DNA of 64,000 bases from Cupriavidus numazuensis (GTDB lineage Bacteria; Pseudomonadota; Gammaproteobacteria; Burkholderiales; Burkholderiaceae). Made by a program: the position numbers and the translations under genes. The notes below the pieces were generated by a model. That model ran no database searches. It was given only the letters and a program-made list of their open reading frames with translations, and was not told the origin of the DNA. This document shows, in pieces, positions 37,190 through 44,947 of the stretch (the first letter of the stretch is position 1; each line of letters begins with the position of its first letter). The stretch covers positions 1 to 64,000 of the forward strand of contig NZ_CAJPVI010000022.1 of NCBI RefSeq assembly GCF_905397435.1, in the 5' to 3' direction.

Positions 37190-37283
37190 ATCGGCGGGGA
37201 TCGGGAAACGGTTTGTGCCGCATGATAGCACCGCACCTTGCATGTCGGACTCATCGCGGCCTTGGACCCCGCATATTTTCTTG

Positions 37284-37298
37284 CTTGCTAATAACAAG
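37284..37298. promoter_or_regulatory. TetR-type palindromic operator in the divergent spacer
   Basis: CTTGCTAATAACAAG followed by TATCTTAG, in the spacer between tetR (minus, start 37189) and the acyl-CoA dehydrogenase gene (plus, start 37391). Same ends and downstream TAT as the site at 36361-36375. Confidence 0.65.
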
Positions 37299-37390
37299 TA
37301 TCTTAGTATTCTGATGGTACGAACGTGCGCGCGAAGTACAACACTCCACCGCGGGGCACGGGACCCAATCTTTGACTCGACGGAACAGCA

Positions 37391-38542
37391 ATGACAGATA
37401 CCACAGCAGCCCTGCTCAGCGAGCAGGAAATCATGATCCGCGACTCGGCCCGCAAGGTCGCTACCGAAGTCGTCGCCGCCACCGCGGCCGAACGTGACCG
37501 CACCAGCGCCTGGCCGCGCGACGAACTCAAGACCGTCGGCCAGCTCGGCTTTCTCGGCATGCACATCCCCGAGGAGTATGGCGGCAGCAAGTCCACCTTC
37601 ACCGAATACTGCCTTGCACTCGAGGAATTCTCGGCCGCGGATGCCGGTTTTGCGACCATCATCCACGTCCATAACGGCATGGGCGGCAAGCTCGCGCGCT
37701 ACGGCACCGAGGCGCAGAAGCGCAAATACCTGCCCGGCCTGGCCAGCGGCGAATCCATCGGCTGCGGCCTGTGGACCGAGCCGCAGGCCGGCTCCGACAC
37801 CTCGGCGTTCCGCACCACCGCGCGCCGCGAAGGCGACCACTACGTGCTCAATGGCACGAAGCAGTTCATCTCCAACGGCAGCGAGGCTGGGTTCGCCTTC
37901 GCGCTCGCCATCACGGACAAGGCCGCCGGCAAGCGCGGTGCGAGCTGGTTCATCGTCGACCCGAAGGCGCCCGGCTACAACGTTACGCGCATTGAAACGA
38001 AGATGGGCCAGCACACCGCTCACACGGCGCAGATCCAGCTCGAAGACCATCGTGTCCCGGTGGAAAACCTGCTCGGCGAAGAAGGCACCGCGTATAGCCG
38101 CATGCTCGGCGGCATGTCGGAGGGACGGATCGGCATCGCGGCGCTCGCTGTCGGCGTCGCCCGTGCCGCGCTGGAAGCAGCGGTGAAGTATGCCAAAGAG
38201 CGCGAGGCCTACGGTGCGCCGATCATCAAGCTTCAGGGCGTGAGTTTTGATCTTGCCGACATGGCGACGCAGGTGGAGGTGGCACACCAGTTTGTTCTCC
38301 ATGCTGCGCGCATGCATGATGCGGGGGTGCCTTGCAGCAAGGAAGCGTCGATGGCCAAGCTGTTTGCTGCGGATATGGCGGAGAAGGTTTGCTCCGGTGC
38401 CATGCAGATCCACGGGGGGTATGGTTATCTCAGTGATTTTCCGGTCGAGCGCTACTATCGGGATGCGCGAGTCACCAGGATTTATGAGGGGACGAGCCAC
38501 ATCCAGAAGGTGATTATTGCGCGGAGTTTGATGGCGGGATGA
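37391..38542 (+). CDS. Acyl-CoA dehydrogenase
   Basis: A 383-residue FAD enzyme of the short/medium-chain type that makes the 2,3-enoyl-CoA. Motifs: MHIPEEYGGS, LWTEPQAGSDTSAFRTTA, VLNGTKQFISNG, MQIHGGYGYLSDFPVERYYRD, and RIYEGTSHIQK with the catalytic Glu of EGT intact. It reads away from the TetR gene across a shared operator. With the two crotonases it could form a small beta-oxidation set under that repressor. Codons near the 3' end are less GC-rich than the rest. Confidence 0.93.
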   Translation: MTDTTAALLSEQEIMIRDSARKVATEVVAATAAERDRTSAWPRDELKTVGQLGFLGMHIPEEYGGSKSTFTEYCLALEEFSAADAGFATIIHVHNGMGGKLARYGTEAQKRKYLPGLASGESIGCGLWTEPQAGSDTSAFRTTARREGDHYVLNGTKQFISNGSEAGFAFALAITDKAAGKRGASWFIVDPKAPGYNVTRIETKMGQHTAHTAQIQLEDHRVPVENLLGEEGTAYSRMLGGMSEGRIGIAALAVGVARAALEAAVKYAKEREAYGAPIIKLQGVSFDLADMATQVEVAHQFVLHAARMHDAGVPCSKEASMAKLFAADMAEKVCSGAMQIHGGYGYLSDFPVERYYRDARVTRIYEGTSHIQKVIIARSLMAG

Positions 38543-38580
38543 AACACGGAGGCCGGCCGGCAGGTTTTGGGTCAGAGCCG

Positions 38581-39419
38581 GTTGTCGTTCTGGCATACGC
38601 CGTTGTTTCGCCGGCGTAGCCGGCGGGGCTTGTCGTTCGGGCTGGGTTATCGCTCTTCGCTGGCGCTGCTGTTTCGCCGGCGTAGCCGGCGACCTACTTT
38701 TACCCGAGCGGTAAAAGTAGGCAAAAGCGCGTTTACGTGGTCAACCCAAGGCTCAATGCCATTGGGGCATCAGAGGTCCGCTGGACTGCCTGCCGCGTAG
38801 ATGATTAGGATGGGACAGCGCGTACGAGCGAACCCGGATTAGGGAGTGGTCCCTGCTAACACCCTCATCGCGGGGACGCCTACGGCTGCGCTACGCGCGG
38901 CTCGGAGTAAGTCCGCTGAAGTCTAGCCCTAACCTCGCCTCAGTGACGAAGCCTCCGGCGCATTGCATGCGCGTAGAGACAGGCATCAGGAACTGGAACG
39001 GGGACTCGGGCGCCAGCGACGTTGATGAGCTTGCCCTCAGACGACGACGTGCGCGCAGCGCAGCCGAAGGCGTCCCACCACTGACCTGGTTGAAAGGCTG
39101 TACCCGAGTCCGTCTTGGGGATCGTCCAAAAGCCGTGCCGCGCAAGGCACAGGTTCTGACTCACATAGCGTTAGCAGGCTCGAACCACTGACCACCATCG
39201 CAGGCGTCCAAAGCCGTTTGAACGACTGCCGCCGTGGAATTGATGGCCAGCGGCAACGACGCGCTTTTCTGCCTACTCTTTTGTCGCTCGGACAAAAGAG
39301 TAGGTCGCCGGCTACGCCGGCGAAACAGCAGCGCTGGCCAAGAACGATAACCCGGCCTCAACCAAAACCCACCGGCTACGCCGACGAAACAGCGGCGCAT
39401 GCCAAGCACGACAACACCG
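38581..39419 (-). repeat. Repeat copy C: inverted-end element, opposite orientation
   Basis: Core 38668-39329 (about 662 bases), flanked by outer palindrome modules at about 38600 and 39370. Ends GCTGTTTCGCCGGCG and CGCCGGCGAAACAGC face each other. The interior matches copies D and E only when reverse-complemented, so this copy is inverted. It fills the gap between the convergent acyl-CoA dehydrogenase (38542) and MaoC (39444) genes. Left-half interior (38740-38930) differs from the other copies. No supported gene. Confidence 0.8.
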
Positions 39420-39443
39420 CCCTTACCAACGAAGACAAAAACC

Positions 39444-39899
39444 TTACGGATACCTCCGAACAATCGACTCAGCAATACATACCGGCCTCTGTCCACCCTC
39501 GCGCTCGACAATCATCTCCACCTTCGTCTGCGCCCCGCCGCCTTCCAGCGCCTCATACGACAGCAGCTTGAATTGCGCCCGCAGTCGGCTATTCACCGGT
39601 ACCGGCGCCGGAAAACGTACCTTGTCGAGCCCGTAGTTCACGCCCGAGCGGGTTTCGTTGACGCGGTACGCAAGATTGGTGAACTCTGGCAGCAGGCTCA
39701 GCGTCAGGAAGCCGTGCGCAATCGGCGTGCCGAACGGACCGGCCTTGGCGCGTTCCACATCGACGTGGATCCACTGATGGTCACCCGTAGCGTCGGCAAA
39801 CTGATTGATGCGACCCTGCTCGACGCTCACCCACTCGCTGGTACCGATAATCTCGCCCACCAGAGGCTGCAGGTCGCTGATTTTTTCGTAGACTTTCAT
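39444..39899 (-). CDS. MaoC-family hot-dog enoyl-CoA hydratase
   Basis: A 151-residue single hot-dog-domain protein of the MaoC/R-specific hydratase family. The hydratase signature is QFADATGDHQWIHVDVERA with catalytic Asp and His, followed by PIAHGFLTLSLLP. It adds water to a 2-enoyl-CoA. It is the last gene of the minus-strand set SDR, two acyl-CoA dehydrogenases, MaoC, beginning eight bases after the preceding stop. In steroid side-chain degradation a MaoC protein plays this step with a DUF35 partner; one is found at 51659. Confidence 0.92.
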   Translation of the reverse strand: MKVYEKISDLQPLVGEIIGTSEWVSVEQGRINQFADATGDHQWIHVDVERAKAGPFGTPIAHGFLTLSLLPEFTNLAYRVNETRSGVNYGLDKVRFPAPVPVNSRLRAQFKLLSYEALEGGGAQTKVEMIVEREGGQRPVCIAESIVRRYP

Positions 39900-39907
39900 G
39901 CTCGTTC

Positions 39908-41074
39908 TCACTCCGTGGTCAGGGATTGCTGCAACGCCTGGGCGACCAGCGATTCATGCAGGTCGGCGTTGCCGAAGAGCGCATCGGCTACCACCGCGCG
40001 CTTGAAGTAGTGACCGACGGTGTATTCCTCGGTCATGCCGATGCCGCCATGCAGTTGGATACCCTGGCCGCAGACGAACTTGGCGGCGCGGCCGATCAGT
40101 GCCTTGGCCTGCGACATCGTGCGTTGCACCGCTTCCGGCGTGCCGGTTTCGACCGCGGCCAAAAGCGCATACAGCATCGAGCGCGCGACTTCCATCTCGG
40201 CGGCCATGTCGGCCATGCGGTGTTGCAGGGCCTGGAAGCTGCCAATGGGTACGCCGAACTGGTGACGCACCTTCAGGTATTCGGAGGTGATCTCGATGGT
40301 CTTTTCCATCGCACCCACAAGCTCCGCGCACAAGGCGGCGGTGCCGTGCAGCAGGCCCTGCTGCAGTGCGGCCAGGCCCGTGCCCGGCTCGCCGAGCAGC
40401 GCATCGGCGTTGACGGCTACGCCGTCGAACGTCACTTCGGCGGCCCAGGTGCCGTCATGCAGCGGCAACGCGCGGCGCTTGACGCCCGGTGCATCGGCGT
40501 CCACCACGAACAGGCGCAACTCGCCGCCGTCATGGGCGCTGGCCGGCTGGGCGATCGGCGTCATGGCCGAGACGATGAACGCGTCGGCTTCGGTGCCACC
40601 GAGCACGAGGGTCTTGACGCCGTTCAGCACGTAGCCGCCCGGTGCAGCGTCCGCATGCGTGGATACCGGTGCCGGCAGGCCGCGCGAGCCGGCTTCGCTG
40701 TACGCCAGCGCAATCTTGCGCGAGCCTTCGGCCACGGCCGGCAGCAGCGCATCGCGCTGGGCAGGCGTGGCGGCGGCCAGCAGCGTCTGTGCGGCAGCGA
40801 CTGCGCAGCCCAGGTACGGCTCGATGACGAGGCCGCGGCCGAGTTGGCCCGCGATCAGTACGGTGTCGAGCAGCGTGCCGCCGAGACCGCCCTGCTCTTC
40901 CGGCAACGCGGCGGCGAGCCAGCCGTTGTTGGCGAAGGTGTTCCAGTGCTTCGCGTCGCAGCGCGAACCCGCCTTGACCAGCGCGGTGCGCGCCTCGAAG
41001 TCATAGTCCTTCTCGACGAAGCGGGCCACGCTGTCCTGCAGCATCTGCTGCTCGGAGGTGAGATTGAAGTTCAT
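39908..41074 (-). CDS. Acyl-CoA dehydrogenase, probable non-classical subunit of a pair
   Basis: A 388-residue acyl-CoA dehydrogenase homologue starting MNFNLTSEQQMLQDSV. It has the fold motifs (LPEEQGGLGGTLLD, VRHQFGVPIGSFQALQHRMADMA, QLHGGIGMTEEY). Its C-terminus (HYFKRAVVADALFGNADLHE) lacks the GTS motif of its neighbour, and the middle is reduced at the flavin loop (LAYSEAGSRG). Such proteins form mixed tetramers with an adjacent full subunit in actinobacterial steroid catabolism. It lies 34 bases after the dehydrogenase gene at 41109 and just before maoC. Confidence 0.88.
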   Translation of the reverse strand: MNFNLTSEQQMLQDSVARFVEKDYDFEARTALVKAGSRCDAKHWNTFANNGWLAAALPEEQGGLGGTLLDTVLIAGQLGRGLVIEPYLGCAVAAAQTLLAAATPAQRDALLPAVAEGSRKIALAYSEAGSRGLPAPVSTHADAAPGGYVLNGVKTLVLGGTEADAFIVSAMTPIAQPASAHDGGELRLFVVDADAPGVKRRALPLHDGTWAAEVTFDGVAVNADALLGEPGTGLAALQQGLLHGTAALCAELVGAMEKTIEITSEYLKVRHQFGVPIGSFQALQHRMADMAAEMEVARSMLYALLAAVETGTPEAVQRTMSQAKALIGRAAKFVCGQGIQLHGGIGMTEEYTVGHYFKRAVVADALFGNADLHESLVAQALQQSLTTE

Positions 41075-41108
41075 GATCGTTATGTGCCAGGAGACGCGCT
41101 TCGCGACG

Positions 41109-42314
41109 TCAGAGTTGGAACAGGGCGCGGGCGATGATGCCGCGCTGGACTTCGCTGGTGCCGCCGTAGATGGTCGAGGCCCGGCGGAAGAACAGTTCGT
41201 TGGCCATGCCGCGCGCCACCTCCTGCATCGGCAGCGGTTCGGCACTGGCATCGCCCTCGGGCGCGGCGTATGCCACCGGGCCGTAGTCACCGAGTGCTTC
41301 CACGACAAAGCAGCTGATGCGCTGTTGCAGTTCCGTGCCGCGGACCTTCAGCATCGAACCGAGCGCGTGCGCGGCGGGACTGTGGTCCTCGGCCTGCTCC
41401 AGCGCGGCCACGCGCTGCACCAGCATGGCAATGGCGTTCAACTCGGCTTCAAAGCGGGCGACCTGCTGCGCGATATGCGGGCGCTCGATCAGTGCGCGGC
41501 CTTCGGCGTCGCGTTGCCGCGCCAGGCTGCCGAGTTGGCGCATATAGCGCCGCAGCATCGGCAAGTCGGCTGCGGCGGCATGTTCGTTGTTCAGCAGGAA
41601 CTTGGTGATCTTCCAGCCGTCGCCTTCGGCGCCGACGAGGTTCTTCACCGGCACGCGCACGTTGTCGAAGAAGGTCTCGTTCAGGTGATGGCAGCCGTCG
41701 ATCGTATGGATCGGACGCACGGTGATGCCCGGCGTCTTCATGTCCACCAGCAGGAAGCTGATGCCGGCCTGCTTCTTGACTTCGGTGTTGGTACGCACCA
41801 GCAGGAAGATCCAGTCGGCGCGGTGACCGTGGCTGGTCCAGATCTTCTGGCCATTGACCACGTACTCGTCGCCGTCACGGACGGCCGACGTGCGCAACGA
41901 CGCAAGGTCGGAGCCCGAGCCCGGCTCGGAGAAGCCCTGGCACCAGGTACGCGTGCCGCCGAAGATATGCGGCAGGTGCTCGACCTTCTGCTCGGGCGTG
42001 GCGAACTCGTTCAGCACTGGGCCAAGCAGCTTCTGTGCGCCGACATCCTGTGTCGGGGCGCCAGCTGCCGTGCATTCTTCATCGAATGCCAGACGCTCGA
42101 GCACATTCCATCCCGTACCGCCGTGCGCTGTCGGCCAGTACGGCGCCCCCCAGCCCTGTTCGTTGAGGATGCGCTGCCAGCGCGACAGTTCCTCGCGCGG
42201 CGAGCGGGTGCCGATACGCGGACGGCCGGCCAGGTCGGCGGGCAGCTTGTCGCGCAGGAAGGCGCGCACGTTCTCGCGAAACGCCTCCAGGCTGAGGTCA
42301 GGCTGAAAATCCAT
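41109..42314 (-). CDS. Acyl-CoA dehydrogenase, paralogue of 9917-11116
   Basis: A 401-residue enzyme very like the one at 9917-11116: MDFQPDLSLEAFREN, GFSEPGSGSDLASLR, GQKIWTSHGHRADWIFLLVRT, IDGCHHLNETFFDNV, and C-terminal IYGGTSEVQRGII with Gly replacing the classic catalytic Glu. AAGGAA precedes the ATG. With the directly following divergent-type dehydrogenase (39908) it probably forms a two-subunit enzyme acting on a bulky side-chain acyl-CoA. Confidence 0.92.
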   Translation of the reverse strand: MDFQPDLSLEAFRENVRAFLRDKLPADLAGRPRIGTRSPREELSRWQRILNEQGWGAPYWPTAHGGTGWNVLERLAFDEECTAAGAPTQDVGAQKLLGPVLNEFATPEQKVEHLPHIFGGTRTWCQGFSEPGSGSDLASLRTSAVRDGDEYVVNGQKIWTSHGHRADWIFLLVRTNTEVKKQAGISFLLVDMKTPGITVRPIHTIDGCHHLNETFFDNVRVPVKNLVGAEGDGWKITKFLLNNEHAAAADLPMLRRYMRQLGSLARQRDAEGRALIERPHIAQQVARFEAELNAIAMLVQRVAALEQAEDHSPAAHALGSMLKVRGTELQQRISCFVVEALGDYGPVAYAAPEGDASAEPLPMQEVARGMANELFFRRASTIYGGTSEVQRGIIARALFQL

Positions 42315-42392
42315 GTCTCTTCCTTGTCATCCAACATGGTGGCCAGCCGCCCCCCAGCGGCCGGCCACCCGCTACTACCCCCGTGGCAATGC

Positions 42393-43304
42393 TCAGACCG
42401 GGTCCCAGGCGAACGCGTCGCGCGACAGATCCAGCGGGAACAGCGACGGACGGAACATCGGGATCGCGCGCTCCAGGCAGCTCTCCACGGTCCAGCCCTG
42501 GTCGTTGTGGGCGGTGCGGATCGGGCGCGGCTGCGACATCAGGTAGATCTCGTTGCTGCGCACGCCGAAGATCTGACCGTTGACATCCTTGGCCTGGTCG
42601 GTCAGCAGCGCCAGCGTGAACGGCGCGATCTTGCCCGGCTCCATGCGCATATGGATCTTCATGCGCTCCACGGCTTCCGGCGTGTTGGCCGGAATGCTGC
42701 CGACCATGCGCGTGAACGCGAACGGCGCGATGCAGTTCGAGCGCACGTTGAACTTCTTCATGTCGAGCGCGATCGACTTCGACAGGCCGACGATGCCCAT
42801 CTTGGCGGCGGCGTAGTTGGCCTGGCCCACATTGCCGATCAGGCCCGAGGTCGACGTCATGTGCACGTAGGCGCCGCTTTCCTGGGCCTTGAAGTGCGGA
42901 GCGACGGCGCGCGACACGTTCCAGGTGCCCTTCAGGTGCACGCGGACCACGGAGTCGAACTCTTCCTCGGTCATCTTGTGGAACATGACGTCGCGCAGGT
43001 TGCCGGCGTTGTTCACCACACCGTCGATGCGGCCGTACAGGTCCATGGCCTGCTGGGCGATCTTCTGGGCCGATTCCCAGTCCGCCACGCTGTCGGTGTT
43101 GGCCGCGGCTTCGCCGCCGAGCGCCTTGATCTCGTCCACGGTTTGCTGCGCAGGGCCGGCGCTGCCGCCCGAGCCGTCGATGGCCACGCCGAGATCGTTC
43201 ACGATCACGCGCGCGCCCTGGCGCGCGGCTTCCATGGCGATACCCTTGCCGACACCGGCGCCTGCGCCGGTCACGATGACAACCTTTCCTTCAAGCAAGC
43301 TCAT
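42393..43304 (-). CDS. SDR-family 3-hydroxyacyl-CoA dehydrogenase (HSD17B4/MFE-like)
   Basis: A 303-residue SDR resembling the dehydrogenase part of peroxisomal multifunctional enzyme 2. TGAGAGVGKGIA, then VNDLGVAIDGSGGS (the characteristic insertion after the second strand), NNAGNLRD, and YAAAK catalytic pair. It would oxidise the 3-hydroxyacyl-CoA made by the MaoC hydratase encoded downstream in the same set. The extended C-terminal 60 residues fit this subgroup. Confidence 0.9.
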   Translation of the reverse strand: MSLLEGKVVIVTGAGAGVGKGIAMEAARQGARVIVNDLGVAIDGSGGSAGPAQQTVDEIKALGGEAAANTDSVADWESAQKIAQQAMDLYGRIDGVVNNAGNLRDVMFHKMTEEEFDSVVRVHLKGTWNVSRAVAPHFKAQESGAYVHMTSTSGLIGNVGQANYAAAKMGIVGLSKSIALDMKKFNVRSNCIAPFAFTRMVGSIPANTPEAVERMKIHMRMEPGKIAPFTLALLTDQAKDVNGQIFGVRSNEIYLMSQPRPIRTAHNDQGWTVESCLERAIPMFRPSLFPLDLSRDAFAWDPV

Positions 43305-43349
43305 GCTGTGTCTCCACTACTGGTCAAAGAATTCTTCAGAAACCGGATT

Positions 43350-43910
43350 TCACAAGGCAGCGTCCGGACAACAGGGCCGGTGACCCGGCGGCAACGGCAC
43401 CGGCGCGATGCCGGCCGCCACGGCGCCTGCGAGGTCATGCACGCCGGGCCGCGCGAACTGGCCTGCGCCCGGCACGATGCAGCCGTACAGCGAGCCGTCA
43501 TCGAGCAGCGGCGCCAGCGCCATCAATGCTCTGGTCGGTGCGATTGCCACCTGCACGCCGCTCGCCGCCGTCTGCCTGGCGATCTCCGCGCCGTCTTCAA
43601 ACGCCACGGAAGCAATGGCCCTGGCGCTGCAACGGGCCACGGCATAAGTGGCAATGGCCGACGACTCACCGTCTTCCAGCATCAGCAGTACGGGATCTCC
43701 CGCGCGCACACCAAGCCGCTGCTGCATGTACCCGGCCAGCGCAAGGCTGGCGTCAAGCAGGTCGCGGTAGGTAGCGTTGCCCGTCGCGATCGTGTCCGGC
43801 TCTGCTTCCGCCTGCGCTTCCAGTTGGCGGAACAGCGCACAGCCGGTAACGCAGGCTGCGGGCGGATCGCCGGCTGGCAGGTGAACGGGGAGCGAAGAGT
43901 GGCTGGACAT
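43350..43910 (-). pseudogene. N-terminal remnant of an AMP-binding acyl-CoA ligase
   Basis: A 186-residue open frame that looks like only the first third of an ANL ligase: YRDLLDASLALAGYM, VRAGDPVLLMLEDGESSAIATYAVAR and IASVAFEDG match the N-terminal domain. No P-loop, YGxTE, SGD or C-terminal lysine motif follows before the stop at 43350, and the SDR gene starts 45 bases later. The family needs about 500 residues, so this is most likely a truncated gene heading the minus-strand set. A free-standing regulatory fragment is possible but unlikely. Confidence 0.7.
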
Positions 43911-44082
43911 GACGCGATGGAACTCCGGGAATCCGGTACGGCTGCCTTGTTGAGTCCATCATCGCGGGCGGTGCGGTTGGGGGGTACTCCCCGACGCGGG
44001 TGGATGGCGGGGGTGGAACTTATGGGGGGACTTATTGGTGCGGTTGTAGTGGTGCATATGGGTCGGTGCATGAGCTGCGGGG

Positions 44083-44942
44083 GTGTCGTTCTTGGCATGC
44101 GCCGCTGTTTCGCCGGCGTAGCCGGCGGGGGTTTTGGGGTTGGGGTTGATGTGTCGTTCTTGGCCAGCGCGGCTGTTTCGCCGGCGTAGCCGGCGAGTCA
44201 CTTTTTGTCCGAGCGACAAAAAGTAACCAAAAAGCGCGTCGTTGCCGCTGGCCATCAATTCCACGGCGGCAGGGGTTCAAACGGCTTTGGACGCCTGCGA
44301 TGGTGGTCGGCCGTTCCAACCTGCTACGCCATGTGAGTCAGAACCTGTGCCTGGCGCGGCACGGCGTTTGGACGATCCCCAAGACGGACTCGGGTACAGC
44401 GTTTCAACCAGGTCAGTGGTGGGACGCCTTCGGCTGCGCTGCGCGCGCGTCGTCGTCTGGGTGCGAGCTCATCAGCGTCGCTGGCGCCCAGGTTCGTCCG
44501 AGGTCCTTTCTCGACTTCGCGCATGCCATGCGCGGGCGTCGTCACCGAGGCGTGGTTTGCCCTGGACTTGTGTGCTCAGACTTGAGCTCTGCGCGCAGCG
44601 CAGCCGAAGGCGATCACACGATATCGCTCGCAGCAGGGGCCACAGACGCTTGCAGGGCTCGTTCAATCAGCGCTGTAATTCTGACCACGGTGGTGCCCCA
44701 CGCGGCAGGCTGCGGAAATCCCCTCTGAAGCCCATACCCGTACAACACCCCTGGCACACTACGATAAAAATTCGCCCCTTTGGGGCAACCAAAACGCGTT
44801 TTTGGTTACTTTTGTCGCTCGGACAAAAGTGACTCGCCGGCTACGCCGGCGAAACAGCAGCGCTAGCGAAGAGCGATACCCCCCCACGAGAAGCCCCGCC
44901 GGCTACGCCGGCGAAACAGCCGCGCCCGCCAAGCACGACAAC
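44083..44942 (+). repeat. Repeat copy D: best-preserved inverted-end element
   Basis: Core 44172-44858 (687 bases). The left end from 44172 and the right end to 44858 are inverted copies over about 64 bases, differing by one or two small indels. Each holds a GCCGGCGTAGCCGGC palindrome and a TTTTGTCCGAGCGACAAAA hairpin. The symmetry continues outward: further palindrome modules lie at 44104-44128 and 44897-44920. Inside, CGCCTTCGGCTGCGCTGCGCG (44425-44445) is the exact inverse of 44592-44612. It fills the gap between the ligase remnant and the giant regulator. No supported gene. Confidence 0.85.
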
Positions 44943-44947
44943 CCCTC

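Noticed and set aside
36524..38596. Possible 690-residue fusion extending the TetR gene upstream
   Set aside because: The extra 470 codons are antisense to the well-supported acyl-CoA dehydrogenase; the TetR starts normally at 37189.
41058..44189. 1043-codon plus-strand open frame across the dehydrogenase and SDR genes
   Set aside because: Shadow of the minus-strand genes, which have full family motifs; composition is Arg/His/Gly-rich and without domains.
44242..44832. 196-codon frame inside repeat copy D (similar in copy E)
   Set aside because: Runs through the inverted ends and hairpins of the element and is not kept in copies B and C; low-complexity Arg-rich product.
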